In this document: in pieces, positions 8,322 through 17,161 of the stretch
Layout: each line of letters starts with the position of its first letter
Position numbering within the stretch: position 1 is the first letter of the stretch
DNA from: RUG11551 sp045586185
Lineage (GTDB): Bacteria; Planctomycetota; Planctomycetia; Pirellulales; Thermoguttaceae
Reading direction: 5' to 3'
DNA: 64,000 nucleotides
NCBI GenBank assembly: GCA_045586185.1
Contig: JAZMZV010000132.1
Location: 5,498 to 69,497, forward strand
Made by a program: the position numbers and the translations under genes
The notes under the pieces: model-generated
What the model saw: only the letters and a program-made list of their open reading frames with translations
What the model was told of the DNA's origin: nothing
Databases searched by the model: none

Positions 8322-10388
8322 ATGCTTTCAGGCTCCGATACTGACGATTTACGAAAACAAATAATTCAAGAGAATTTATCAAAATTATTTGTTTCCGCGG
8401 TTTTTGACGCTCTAAAAGCGACTTTTGGCGCGGACGCCGCCGAACGGTATTTGAAAAACGACCTGGACGAATCCTGGGCGCCTGACGGCGTTTCAGTTGA
8501 CGTTTGTTCAGAGTCGGATGCGGCGAGCAGAAAAAACTGGACGAACGCGCCCGATTCCGACAACCCCGTTGACCTGTTTCGGGAATCGTACAACCGGATT
8601 TTCCCTCGCGCCGTCCGACACGCCTTGGGAGAATACTACACCCCGCCCTGGCTGGCAGACAGAATTCTCGACTCGGTTAACTATTGCCAGAGCGGATTTG
8701 AATCCCTGCTCGACCCCTGCTGCGGCAGCGGCGTTTTCCTCCTTCAAGGTCTCAAAAGAATCCTCCGCCGGGCAAGTAAGACGGGAAAAGCCGTTACCGC
8801 GCCGCTGATTGTTCAAAATCTGACGGGGCGCGACGTCAACCCGATTTCCGTTTTCGCCTGCAAAGCCAACCTGAGAATCAACGTCTATCGACTGACGGGA
8901 CTCGTCTTGCCGGATCGGCTGAAAAACGTCCAATGCGCCGACTTTCTGAAAGAAGTTATTAGTCAGTCTGATAGCTTATCTTCTCAACAGTACGACGTCG
9001 CCGCCGGGAACCCGCCCTGGATTGCATGGGACAATCTTTCTGCCGTCTATCGCCGCGAAACGGAACAGCTTTGGCGTCGTTACAACCTCTTTCATCTGAC
9101 CGGGTCTGCCGCTCGACACGGCGGGGCGAAAAAAGACTTCTCTGAACTAATCTTTTACGCCTCCTGCGACCGGCTCAAACCAAACGGCAGAATCGGTTTC
9201 GTCCTCCCGAAAAGTCTGTTCTTTACCCTCGCCGCCGGGGGATTTAGACGCTGGACGCTTCCGGACGGAGAACCCATAAAAATAGCGTCCGTTGAGGATT
9301 TCTCCCGACTCAATCTGTTCAGGACGCCAGCCGCTAAAGCCTGCGTTGTAACAGCGTCAAAAGGCGACAAAACGGAGTACCCGGTTAAGTATACAGAGAT
9401 ACATTCTATCAAGAGCGCGACGAAGGAAAAAGCGTCCCTGTCAACCGCGCCTCAAATGAGAGGAAAAACATGCTGGGCGCAGCCGTCCAATCCCGCCGAT
9501 CCGCTGTCCGTCTGGTCTATTTCCGAGTCCCCTCAAAGCCTCTCAGTCCCGTCTATTGCAAGTTCAAATAAAGATAATCTAATATCTTATATTGCAAGAC
9601 TGGGCGCGAATTCCGGGGGAGCCAACGGCGTCTACTGGCTGACGGTTTTGGACGTTGTCGACCAGAGCCGGGTTCGCGTTCGGAATCTGGCGCGATGTTC
9701 TAAAAAGAACGTCCCGGAGGTGGAAGCGGTGATAGAATCCGCCCTGCTCTACCCGCTGGCGCGATGGAAGTCCGTTGGCAAAGGCGCGCTCGATCTGGAC
9801 GAGACGGTTATTCTGGTCGTTCAAGACCCCGTAAAAAGAACCGGGCTGAGCCGGGAACTGATGGAAACGAAATACCCGCTCGCGCTGAACTATCTGCTCC
9901 AATTCGAGGAACTGCTTGCCAATCGAGCGGCGCAAAAGCGGTTCCAAAGCCGGGGCGAGTTCTATTCCATGTACAACGTCGGTCAGTACACGTTCTCGGA
10001 CTGGAAATGCGTCTGGCGGCGCATGGACAGCCGAATTCGCGCTGCCGCCGTCGGTCCGCGCTCCGTCGCCGGGCTGCCGCCCCGTCCGGTTTTCCCGCAG
10101 GAGACGTGCGTTTTCATTCCCGCTCAAAGCGAATCGGAAGCCTGCTATCTGTCGGCGATTATGAACTCCAGCGCCGTCAACGCCCTCGCCTGCTCGACCA
10201 GCTGCGCCGGCGGAAAGAGTTTCGGCTCGCCCAACCTGCTTGCCCGGATTCCGCTTGCCCAATTCGACGCGAACAACCCTGTCCACGCTCAACTGGCAGC
10301 CCTCGGACGCCTTCTCAGCCAAACCCCGGACGACGAATGCGTTCAACGGGAAATTAACCGCTTGACACGCGAGGCGCTATCCATATAA
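8322..10388 (+). CDS. Orphan N6-adenine DNA methyltransferase (type II/IIG-like)
   Basis: The protein has 688 residues. GEYYTPPWLADRILD is followed by the SAM-binding motif I DPCCGSGVF (from about residue 130), GRDVNP, and the catalytic motif IV NPPW (about residue 230). This is the order of Eco57I/N6_Mtase-type gamma methyltransferases that convert adenine to N6-methyladenine. Residues from about 330 onward look like a target-recognition and C-terminal region, including YTFSDWKCVWRRM and ACYLSAIMNSSAVN, common in such enzymes. I see no PD-(D/E)XK or HNH nuclease motif in the protein and no nuclease, specificity subunit or BREX/DISARM gene beside it. It is read from an AT-rich spacer shared with the divergent WD40 operon. 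Confidence 0.8.
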   Translation: MLSGSDTDDLRKQIIQENLSKLFVSAVFDALKATFGADAAERYLKNDLDESWAPDGVSVDVCSESDAASRKNWTNAPDSDNPVDLFRESYNRIFPRAVRHALGEYYTPPWLADRILDSVNYCQSGFESLLDPCCGSGVFLLQGLKRILRRASKTGKAVTAPLIVQNLTGRDVNPISVFACKANLRINVYRLTGLVLPDRLKNVQCADFLKEVISQSDSLSSQQYDVAAGNPPWIAWDNLSAVYRRETEQLWRRYNLFHLTGSAARHGGAKKDFSELIFYASCDRLKPNGRIGFVLPKSLFFTLAAGGFRRWTLPDGEPIKIASVEDFSRLNLFRTPAAKACVVTASKGDKTEYPVKYTEIHSIKSATKEKASLSTAPQMRGKTCWAQPSNPADPLSVWSISESPQSLSVPSIASSNKDNLISYIARLGANSGGANGVYWLTVLDVVDQSRVRVRNLARCSKKNVPEVEAVIESALLYPLARWKSVGKGALDLDETVILVVQDPVKRTGLSRELMETKYPLALNYLLQFEELLANRAAQKRFQSRGEFYSMYNVGQYTFSDWKCVWRRMDSRIRAAAVGPRSVAGLPPRPVFPQETCVFIPAQSESEACYLSAIMNSSAVNALACSTSCAGGKSFGSPNLLARIPLAQFDANNPVHAQLAALGRLLSQTPDDECVQREINRLTREALSI

Positions 10389-10448
10389 TCAAAAGTAATC
10401 CAGGCGTCTGTGAGCAAAATATGGGGAAATGCGGGACGATTAAGTCCC

Positions 10449-10610
10449 ACACGGAAAACACGGATGAAACGGATTCACACCGATTATTAATTCTTCGAAA
10501 TAACCTATATTTTTTAACTCGAGGTTTATTTAATCTTGAGTATTTGTCAATTGATATCGAACATAAAATAACTAATCGGCGAAAATCCGTTTAATCCGTA
10601 AAATCCGTGT
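10449..10610. repeat. Imperfect 37-nt inverted repeat with about 9-nt internal periodicity
   Basis: The arm at 10449-10485 (ACACGGAAAACACGGATGAA...) is the imperfect reverse complement of 10574-10610, with about 28 of 37 matches. Each arm is built of degenerate 9-nt steps around CACGGATNA. The 88-nt loop is AT-rich. It lies between the methyltransferase and the lyase gene, 50 nt before the lyase start, and could fold in RNA or be an intergenic repeat element. Confidence 0.65.
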
Positions 10611-10660
10611 ACTGGCTGCCCCGCGCAAACACTTGTACTAATTTACTGAAAGGTCATCAC

Positions 10661-12685
10661 ATGCAGAACTACTCAATCAACTCGAATCGTCGACAGTTCC
10701 TTTCCGCTTCCGCCGCCGCGGCAGGCAGTTTGATTTTGGGAGTCAACGTCTCGCAGGCGGACGACGCCCCAGGCGTGAGCGAACATCTGGACGAAGTCCT
10801 GGCGCTTGTCAACGTTCCCGTCGAAGGCGCAACGCCGTTGGAAAAGCAGGAGTCCCTGCTGGCTCATTTCCGAAACCGTAACGTCGTTTCCGTCTACGAA
10901 TTGAAAACGGATCGCAAATCGGCAGACGCGGCGGCAACGACTAAAGTGTCAACTCCGTCCGACCTGGCGGCTCGATCCAGCGCGTCAACCCGAAAGACGG
11001 CTCAGCAGGCGCTGGAACACGTCTTTCCCGGTCAGCCCTCGTACGACCCGGTCTTTCGCGGCAAAGACGAAATCGACTGGGATACAAACCCGCACAAAGA
11101 CATGGAGTGGATTTGGCAGTTTCACCGGTTTTACTGGCAGCAGTCCCTCGCCATTGAGTACGTCCGGACGGGCGACGAAAAGTTCGCTCAGGAATGGGCG
11201 TTTGAAATGCGTTCCTGGATTGCCCACATGCACAAGCCGGAAAACGCCTTCAAACACCCGGGATGGCGGTCGCTGGACACTGCTTCGCGAATGGCGGCGT
11301 GGTCGACGACGCTCGAGTTCTTCCTCAAGTCCCCGTCGCTCGACAGCCGGCTGATGGTCGATATTATTTACTCGATGGACGTTCACTGCCAGCGGATTAA
11401 AGCCTGCTGTCTTGCCGCCCAAAATCGAGCGTCGCTTGGGAACTGGGACATTTACCACGTCGAAGGGCTTCTCTTTACCGCCGCTGCGCTGCCGGAACGA
11501 AAGTCCAGCGCGGAAGAACTGGTAACGGCAGCCAAACTCATGGCGTCGTTCCAGAGCAAAGTCCTGCTCTCAGACGGCGTGATTAACGAATACATTTCCA
11601 GCTATCACAAAGCCTATCCGACCCAGTTCGCCCGGCTGGTTCGAATCTGCCGTCAGCTTGAACTGCCGGTCGAGTTCCCGCCGGAATTCATGGACAACCT
11701 GGAAAAGTCCATTAACGCGGTGGTCGTCTGGAGCCATCCAGATGGAACGTCTCCCGTCTTTGGCGACGCCTGGCCCGGCGAGAAGGACTCTAACCGAACC
11801 TGGATCAAGCCGTTCCTGCCGCTGTTTGACCGCCCTGACTGGCGCTACTTTGCCAGCAAAGGGAAAGAGGGCGCGCCGCCTGACTCGCGATTTCAGGAAC
11901 TGCCCGCCGCCGGGTACTATACGCTCCGCTCGGACTGGTCGACGGACGCCCGGTTTATTGTTGTAAAGAACTCCAATACAACCCGGTTCGGACACAATCA
12001 GGCGGACAACCTGTCCTTTGAACTGTCCGCGTTTGGCGAACGACTCATGTCCGACAGCGGCTGTTACAACTACTCCGGCGAACCGACGTGGCGTCAGTTC
12101 TTCCGCTCCCCGATGGTTCATCAACTCGTGTCGCTTGACAACAAGCCGATTCGCTCCCGCGGTCAGAAGCTCAGTCAGAAGTCCGTCCCCAACGCCGACG
12201 GCTCGCCGGGAATCGACTCCCTGACGCTGGCAAACGAGCCGGTCGACGGGCTTCGCCACGAACGCACCTTTACCCTCGTCGATGGGCGGTTCTTTGTCAT
12301 TCTGGACGTCCTGTCCGGAACGGCGTCTGGAGAGCTTCGACAGCATTTTCAGCTCATGCCCGGCGAATGGCGATGGAACCCCGAAACATTTACCGCTACG
12401 ACGCTCCATGACGGACACGCCAACCTGATTCTCGTCGAGGCGAAACAGCCGGGCGTCTCGTATGCGGAAGAAGAAGGCTGGATTTCCAACAGGTACATGG
12501 AGAAAGAACGCCGACCCGCGTTCGCGTTCGTCCAAAAGAAAGATGCCGACGCAGCCGTCTGCTACGCGACAGCGCTCATTCCCGTCGCCCCCGGCGAGAG
12601 CCCGGAGGACGTCGAGACGTCAATTTCGCTTGCCCCTGACCGCCAGATTGAAGTCAAAATCGGAAAAGAAACGTGGACGATATGA
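10661..12685 (+). CDS. Heparinase II/III-like polysaccharide lyase, Tat-exported
   Basis: The protein has 674 residues from the ATG at 10661, which has a Shine-Dalgarno-like GAAAGG upstream. The N-terminus is a twin-arginine signal, NRRQFLSASAAAAGSL, followed by a hydrophobic stretch and a likely cut after SQADD. The first half is an all-helical (alpha/alpha)6-type domain with WIWQFHRFYWQQSLA, SLDTASRMAAW and NWDIYHVEGLLF. The second half is the beta-rich heparinase II/III domain, with YYTLRSDWSTDARF and FGHNQADNLSFEL. Families with this layout cleave uronic-acid polysaccharides (heparin, alginate and related) by beta-elimination in the periplasm. The substrate cannot be told from sequence. 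No sulfatase or glycoside hydrolase gene is adjacent. A hairpin terminator follows. Confidence 0.85.
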   Translation: MQNYSINSNRRQFLSASAAAAGSLILGVNVSQADDAPGVSEHLDEVLALVNVPVEGATPLEKQESLLAHFRNRNVVSVYELKTDRKSADAAATTKVSTPSDLAARSSASTRKTAQQALEHVFPGQPSYDPVFRGKDEIDWDTNPHKDMEWIWQFHRFYWQQSLAIEYVRTGDEKFAQEWAFEMRSWIAHMHKPENAFKHPGWRSLDTASRMAAWSTTLEFFLKSPSLDSRLMVDIIYSMDVHCQRIKACCLAAQNRASLGNWDIYHVEGLLFTAAALPERKSSAEELVTAAKLMASFQSKVLLSDGVINEYISSYHKAYPTQFARLVRICRQLELPVEFPPEFMDNLEKSINAVVVWSHPDGTSPVFGDAWPGEKDSNRTWIKPFLPLFDRPDWRYFASKGKEGAPPDSRFQELPAAGYYTLRSDWSTDARFIVVKNSNTTRFGHNQADNLSFELSAFGERLMSDSGCYNYSGEPTWRQFFRSPMVHQLVSLDNKPIRSRGQKLSQKSVPNADGSPGIDSLTLANEPVDGLRHERTFTLVDGRFFVILDVLSGTASGELRQHFQLMPGEWRWNPETFTATTLHDGHANLILVEAKQPGVSYAEEEGWISNRYMEKERRPAFAFVQKKDADAAVCYATALIPVAPGESPEDVETSISLAPDRQIEVKIGKETWTI

Positions 12686-12714
12686 AGCCAAAGCCCCGCT
12701 ACTAACGTCTTGCG

Positions 12715-12940
12715 AAGCCGAAAACGCCCTCGGATCGCGAGCGAAGCTCGCCTTTTTTCTTTAACACGAAAAACACGAAAGAAATACTGAAACGATTAGA
12801 CGAGCCGGGATGCATAAACTCCCGGAAAAAACTCACGCAAAGTTCGCAAAGTTCGCAAAGTTTTAAAGATAACTTTGCGTTCTTTGCGGCTTAAAAAATA
12901 TTGCGAGCTTCGCTCGCGATCCGAGAAGGGTTTTCGGCTG
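12715..12940. repeat. Inverted pair of module A with a period-9 array between
   Basis: The left arm (12715-12752, GCCGAAAAC...GGATCGCGAGCGAAGCTCGC) is repeated in reverse complement at 12903-12940. Between them are ACACGAAAA steps (12763-12780), a small hairpin (about 12806-12825) and a 9-nt array of GCAAAGTTC (12837-12863) with an inverted partner AACTTTGCG at 12871-12879. No gene is present. It makes up the first third of the 705-nt spacer between the lyase and sigma factor genes. Confidence 0.65.
12737..12758 (+). terminator. Hairpin terminator after the lyase gene (repeat module A)
   Basis: GCGAGC (12737-12742) pairs with GCTCGC (12746-12751) over a GAA loop, followed by C and six T. The hairpin belongs to a repeat family (GGATCGCGAGCG...GCTCGC) that recurs at 12903, 46761 and 58726. 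Confidence 0.65.
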
Positions 12941-13040
12941 CGTCGTTTTTTTATTCTCCCTTCGCGTCGTTTTGTTCGCCGGCGGCAAGACGCCGATTGC
13001 CCGGGAACTAACGCTCCCGGCTCGCCTAACGCTTTGCGTC

Positions 13041-13094
13041 AACTCCTCACTCCTCCCTCCTAACTCCTCACTCCTCCCTCCTAACTCCTCACTC
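13041..13094. repeat. Heptanucleotide array (CTCCTCA/CTCCTCC/CTCCTAA)
   Basis: About seven consecutive 7-nt units (ctcctca, ctcctcc, ctcctaa) repeat in that order, giving a 21-nt higher-order unit present about 2.5 times. It lies in the spacer before the tRNA gene and is one of many period-7 arrays in the window. Confidence 0.8.
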
Positions 13095-13150
13095 AATCAA
13101 CCTATAGACAGCCCCAACACCCAATTTTTGAAAAAATTCCTCCCCCCCTA

Positions 13151-13178
13151 TTGACGAAAAACGGAAACGTGGTACATT
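13151..13178 (+). promoter_or_regulatory. Sigma-70-type promoter of the tRNA-Gln gene
   Basis: TTGACG (13151-13156) and TACATT (13173-13178) are separated by 16 nt. The predicted start of transcription is about 13185, some 37 nt before the tRNA. Confidence 0.6.
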
Positions 13179-13221
13179 TACTCTCGTTGATTGTTGAAAG
13201 CGTTTTCGACGTCAGCCGCAC

Positions 13222-13292
13222 TGGGGAATAGTGTAACGGCAGCACCGCAGATTCTGGTTCTGTTAGTCGGGGTTCAAATCCCTGTTCCCCAG
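13222..13292 (+). tRNA. tRNA-Gln (anticodon CUG)
   Basis: A full cloverleaf can be drawn: acceptor TGGGGAA with TTCCCCA, anticodon stem GCAGA/TCTGT with loop TTCTGGT (anticodon CTG), T arm CGGGG-TTCAAAT-CCCTG and discriminator G. CCA is not encoded. It reads CAG codons. The sequence resembles E. coli tRNA-Gln closely in the acceptor and anticodon arms. Confidence 0.93.
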
Positions 13293-13297
13293 CTTTA

Positions 13298-13328
13298 AGC
13301 CCTTGCAGACTCTCGCAGGGGCTTTTTT
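13298..13328 (+). terminator. Terminator of tRNA-Gln
   Basis: AGCCCTTGC (13298-13306) pairs with GCAGGGGCT (13315-13323) with one G-U pair, followed directly by a T run. It starts 5 nt after the tRNA. Confidence 0.8.
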
Positions 13329-13390
13329 CATAATTAGACCTCTGCCATAACGGGCAATTACCAAGTTTTTCCCTTAACCTTGTAATTACC

Positions 13391-14086
13391 ATGACTTCTG
13401 ATTCCGATTCCCCGTCCAACGCGGTCGACTTCAATCAGCCGACGCCGTCGTCCTTTTTAGAAGAACTCCGCAACCGAGAACAGATTGCCTGGGAACGTTT
13501 TATTATGCTCTATGGACGGCTTATCAGCTTCTGGTGCTATCGCCGCGGCATTACAAACCGAGCCGTTCGGCAAGAGATCATCTACGACGTCTGCATTCGC
13601 GTCATGGAATCCATCGATACCTTCCACAAGACCAAGCCAACCGACAAATTCCGCAACTGGCTGCACATCATTGTTGAAAATCACATTAACAATCTGCAAA
13701 GAAAACACCAAGCGGAACAGACTACCCACACAGGGTACAATCCGGATTCGCTTGATGTTGCCGACCCTCATTCTTCTGTTTTGGAGGCTCTTATTAAGCA
13801 GGAGCAGAAAGAACGAAGCGAGCTTTCAGCGTCTGATTTGGAAAACCTTAACGAAGACGCCATCTACTTTCAAGACCTCATGCGGGTTTTGGGAACTCAT
13901 TTTTCCAAACGCGACATTGACATCTACTATCAGCTGACCTTTGAGCATAAAAAAGCAGTTCACGTAGCAGAGATGATGAATCTGACGCCGTCAAACGTTC
14001 GACAGATTCGCAAGCGGATTAACACCTATCTGACAGAATATTTTGGCGAACTGAACGACCTTGACATGCCAGAAGAGGACGAGTAA
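13391..14086 (+). CDS. ECF-type RNA polymerase sigma factor
   Basis: The protein has 231 residues. The region-2 part is visible as AWERFIMLYGRLISFWCYRRGI...EIIYDVCIRVMESIDTF, with the region 2.4-like KFRNWLHIIVENHINNLQR. After a 50-residue linker comes a region-4 helix-turn-helix: DIDIYYQLTFEHKKAVHVAEMM...TPSNVRQIRKRI. This matches planctomycete sigma-70-family proteins of the Rhodopirellula type. The Ser/Thr kinase gene starts 39 nt downstream in the same direction, as in the ECF-kinase pairs known in Planctomycetes. In those, the kinase takes the place of a classical anti-sigma factor. That link is inferred from position. The gene begins shortly after the tRNA terminator. Confidence 0.87.
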   Translation: MTSDSDSPSNAVDFNQPTPSSFLEELRNREQIAWERFIMLYGRLISFWCYRRGITNRAVRQEIIYDVCIRVMESIDTFHKTKPTDKFRNWLHIIVENHINNLQRKHQAEQTTHTGYNPDSLDVADPHSSVLEALIKQEQKERSELSASDLENLNEDAIYFQDLMRVLGTHFSKRDIDIYYQLTFEHKKAVHVAEMMNLTPSNVRQIRKRINTYLTEYFGELNDLDMPEEDE

Positions 14087-14125
14087 CGTTTTTCGAAACG
14101 CAACTTATTTTAACCGCATACGATT

Positions 14126-16129
14126 GTGGACATCCCGGACGCCCTGCCGTTTCAGACTGAAGTCTCCAGCTTGATGCAAAAGCTGCATCAAGCCGCCGAC
14201 AACGACGCGCCGCTTCAAATGCCCTTGACGATTGGGCAGTACTGCCTGATTCGCTTTCTGGGGCGCGGAGGCATGGGAGACGTCTACGAAGCGGAGAATC
14301 TGGCTCTGAAACGTCGGGAAGCGATTAAATTCGTCCGTTCCAAACATATTCTCAATCCCCAGGCTATTGCCAGATTTCAGACGGAAATTGAATCGACGGC
14401 GAAGCTGCAGCATTCAAACGTCGTTTCCGTCTATAACGCCGGGCAGTACGAAGGGCGGCCATATATGGTCATGGAATATCTCGACGGGCAGACGGTTCAT
14501 CAGTACGTTCGACGTCGAATCGAGTTGGGAAATCCGCTGTCGGTTGACGAAGCCGTTGAGATTGTTACTCAGGCGGCGCGCGGTCTTCAGTACGCTCACG
14601 AAAAAGGATTTATTCATCGAGACGTCAAGCCGGGAAACCTCTGGATCACGCCTGATAAAACCGTAAAAGTTTTGGATTTGGGTCTGGCGATTGCTATGGC
14701 GCGCGACGCTTCCGGCGTTCAAATTGTCGGAACGCCCGATTTTATGCCGCCTGAACAATGCTCTGAATTCGGTTCTGCTGACCCGAGATCGGATATTTAC
14801 TCCCTTGGCTGTACGCTGTTTTATATTCTGACAGGAACCGTCCCCTTTGGCGGGAAAGATTTTTCTTCCTCGGAAAAGAAAATGGAAGCTCAACTCACGC
14901 GCAGCCTTCCGCCCTTGGCGCAATTCCGAAAGGGAATTCCCGCTCGCATTCAAAACGTATTAAATCGAATGACCGCAAAAGACGCGGCGAAGCGTTACTC
15001 TTCCATGACGGAAGTCATTGAGGCGCTGAAGCCGAAATCTTTTCGCAAGCCTTTATCCATGGCTGTCGTCGGAACGATTGCTCTTGTCTGCGTCGTCTCG
15101 TGGGCGTATAACTTCAAACCAACCAACTTGACCAATTCAGGCGACAATTCTGTCAACGTCTCAGTTCCAGCCGTCAAAACGGAAGCTCCGGTTCAAGACG
15201 TTATCGCGCCATTTCCAGTTGGAAAGCAGGCGGGAGAAAAGCTCGTTCGCGTTGCGGACGGCGTTGAATACGTCTTTCGATGGTGTCCGCCGGGGTCGTT
15301 CCTCATGGGAAACGACGGCGTCGTCATTTCAAAAGACATGACGATTGAGCAGCTGATGGATATCTCAAAACGATATCGTCTGCTCTCTGACGAAGAGATT
15401 GCAGATTTTGATAAAAAGAATAAACGTCTGCTGGAAAAATACAACGATAATCCTGACTCGCCAATGAAAAGCGTTGAACAGAAAGCGCTTCTCAATGACC
15501 TGTATCGCGAATTGACATGGAACCCGAAAGTCAATACAAATTCTACACCGCAAAAAGTTACTATCCCTCACGGCTTTTGGACGCTTGACTGCGAAGTAAC
15601 TCAAAAGATGTGGTTTGCCGTCATGCCAAACAGTCCAGCGAACAACGCTATTCGCGCCTTGAACAACGCCGAAAACTCGTCGGTAAGAAACGTCAGTTGG
15701 CTGGACGCTCAGGAATTCTGCAAAGCGCTGTCCCAAAAGTTGAACGAAAATATCGAATTGCTTTCTGAAGAACAGTGGGAATACGCTTGCCGCGCCGGCG
15801 GCGAAGATTCTTCCGAGACTTGCGCTCAACAAGCGGTTTCTTTTGAAGATTTTCTAACCGTCCCTGCAATGGCGCGAAGCAAATCGCCCAATTCGTGGGG
15901 AATATACGACATGCCCGGCAACGTTAAAGAATGGTGCTCCAACGAGTATAAATCTCATGACGAACCTAAAACGCCTGCTGAGAATTCTCAACAGCCAATC
16001 AAAACGATTCGTGGAGGCAGTTATCTGGAACAGATTAAAATTTCCGATTTTTGCAGCGTTCGCGACTACCTGCCTATCGACAAGCGCGACGTCAAAGTCG
16101 GATTCCGCATTTGCGTCCAGAAAAAATAA
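14126..16129 (+). CDS. Ser/Thr protein kinase with C-terminal FGE-sulfatase-like domain
   Basis: The protein has 667 residues from GTG 14126; an ATG at 14174 would lose 16 residues before the kinase. The kinase domain (about 40-310) has the P-loop GRGGMGDVYEA, the lysine in EAIKFV, HRDVKPGN (about 163-170) and DLG in place of DFG. One membrane helix follows (about 311-330, MAVVGTIALVCVVSWAY). The outer part (about 360-667) is a formylglycine-generating-enzyme-like domain with PPGSFLMGND, CEVTQKMWFAVM, LSEEQWEYACRAGG, MPGNVKEWC, IRGGSYL and VGFRIC. A kinase inside and a C-type-lectin-fold domain outside suggest a receptor that senses an external signal and modifies the adjacent sigma factor or its targets. 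The ligand is unknown. Confidence 0.88.
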   Translation: MDIPDALPFQTEVSSLMQKLHQAADNDAPLQMPLTIGQYCLIRFLGRGGMGDVYEAENLALKRREAIKFVRSKHILNPQAIARFQTEIESTAKLQHSNVVSVYNAGQYEGRPYMVMEYLDGQTVHQYVRRRIELGNPLSVDEAVEIVTQAARGLQYAHEKGFIHRDVKPGNLWITPDKTVKVLDLGLAIAMARDASGVQIVGTPDFMPPEQCSEFGSADPRSDIYSLGCTLFYILTGTVPFGGKDFSSSEKKMEAQLTRSLPPLAQFRKGIPARIQNVLNRMTAKDAAKRYSSMTEVIEALKPKSFRKPLSMAVVGTIALVCVVSWAYNFKPTNLTNSGDNSVNVSVPAVKTEAPVQDVIAPFPVGKQAGEKLVRVADGVEYVFRWCPPGSFLMGNDGVVISKDMTIEQLMDISKRYRLLSDEEIADFDKKNKRLLEKYNDNPDSPMKSVEQKALLNDLYRELTWNPKVNTNSTPQKVTIPHGFWTLDCEVTQKMWFAVMPNSPANNAIRALNNAENSSVRNVSWLDAQEFCKALSQKLNENIELLSEEQWEYACRAGGEDSSETCAQQAVSFEDFLTVPAMARSKSPNSWGIYDMPGNVKEWCSNEYKSHDEPKTPAENSQQPIKTIRGGSYLEQIKISDFCSVRDYLPIDKRDVKVGFRICVQKK

Positions 16130-16160
16130 CGGCTCTGATTCTATTTTGAATCAGAACCGC
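16122..16160. terminator. Hairpin between convergent genes (terminator for the minus-strand phosphatase)
   Basis: CGGCTCTGATTC (16130-16141) pairs with GAATCAGAACCG (16148-16159) with one mismatch. On the minus strand it is followed by TTATTTTTT, as expected of a terminator for the gene at 16202-17161. On the plus strand there is no good T run. Confidence 0.6.
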
Positions 16161-16201
16161 ATTTCAGAATATCTCGAAAAAAGCGAATTTTCTCAAAAAC
16201 G

Positions 16202-17161
16202 CTACGCGCCGACGGCGGCAATGGCGTCCAGGACGGCGGAATGAATCTTGCCGTTGGTCGCGCAGACGCCCCGGTTTTCCGCCAGCGTTCGTCCGTGAGT
16301 AAAGTCCAGCGGTTTGCCGTCCAGGTCGGTAACTCTTCCGCCCGCTTCCTGAAGCACGACCACGCCCGCGCACTGGTCCCAGATTTTCTCTTTGTAGTTG
16401 GGCATTTTCGGAGAAATAAGTCGAAGCAGAATCTCCGCCCCGCCAGACGCCAAAACGCCGTATTTCACTTGAGAGTCTATACTTACGGGATCCGTCTGGA
16501 TGTTGAGCTTTTCGACGATGTAGTCGATTTGCCCGACGTTGGTATGCCCCTTTTCGACCGACCGCAGAACGCGAGCCAGCGAAGCGTCGGAAACGTCCGA
16601 GACATGAATCGGCGTCAAGTCCGTTCCGCGCAGCGGGATGGAATACGCCCCTTCCCCCTGAGCGGCGAAATAGACCGTTCCATCTTGCCAGCACGGACAG
16701 CCCAAGGCGCCCAAGACCGGCTGTTTATCAATCGTCAAGCCAAGAGCAATCGCGTACTGCTGACGGCGCAGAAATCCCTTCGTTCCGTCAACCGGGTCGA
16801 GAACCCAGTAGCGGTTTTCGTCGCCTTCGTCTCGACCGCGTTCAATCCACGAAGCAACAGACGACGTCGTTTCAGACGGTTCAAAACGCTGAACGAACCC
16901 CGTTACCTGTTCAAGCAATTTTTGTCCATTTTCTCCGGTAAAAACATCGTTTGATTCCTCGCCAACCAGGGCGTCGTTGGGATACTGTTCCACCAAACGG
17001 CGAGAAATCAGCGCCTGAATCGCCAAATCGCAGACCGTTACCGGGGACTTGTCGGCCTTTTCTACCGTAGTCGGGGTAACCATTTCCTGCTGAACCGCCA
17101 AAGCCAGCTTCGACGCCTCTTTGACAACGTCCACTACGAATTGTTTCATGTTATTTTCCAT
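16202..17161 (-). CDS. cysQ: 3'(2'),5'-bisphosphate nucleotidase, inositol monophosphatase family
   Basis: The protein has 319 residues; a start at the fifth codon (MKQFVVDV, 17149) is also possible. Motifs of the Li-sensitive phosphatases are present: KADKSPVTVCDLAIQ, LVGEES, VLDPVDGTKGFLRR (metal-binding DPxDGT) and the C-terminal WDQCAGVVVLQEAGG. Members of this branch (CysQ/Hal2) hydrolyse 3'-phosphoadenosine 5'-phosphate to AMP, removing a by-product of sulfate activation. The length and the GTKGF motif fit Hal2-like enzymes better than short inositol monophosphatases. A sulfate transporter operon lies 42 kb away in the window. The gene is divergent from the giant surface-protein gene. 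Confidence 0.85.
   Translation of the reverse strand: MENNMKQFVVDVVKEASKLALAVQQEMVTPTTVEKADKSPVTVCDLAIQALISRRLVEQYPNDALVGEESNDVFTGENGQKLLEQVTGFVQRFEPSETTSSVASWIERGRDEGDENRYWVLDPVDGTKGFLRRQQYAIALGLTIDKQPVLGALGCPCWQDGTVYFAAQGEGAYSIPLRGTDLTPIHVSDVSDASLARVLRSVEKGHTNVGQIDYIVEKLNIQTDPVSIDSQVKYGVLASGGAEILLRLISPKMPNYKEKIWDQCAGVVVLQEAGGRVTDLDGKPLDFTHGRTLAENRGVCATNGKIHSAVLDAIAAVGA

Noticed and set aside
9579..10346. 255-residue open frame opposite the methyltransferase, and similar long frames opposite the lyase and cysA
   Set aside because: They are shadows of well supported genes, rich in Arg and Gly and with no family features.
13041..13094. Possible CRISPR array
   Set aside because: Repeats have a 7- and 21-nt period with no unique spacers of constant length and no cas genes.
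13102..13434. 110-residue open frame on the minus strand across the tRNA
   Set aside because: It reads through the antisense of tRNA-Gln (EPESAVLPLHYSP), a known type of spurious frame.
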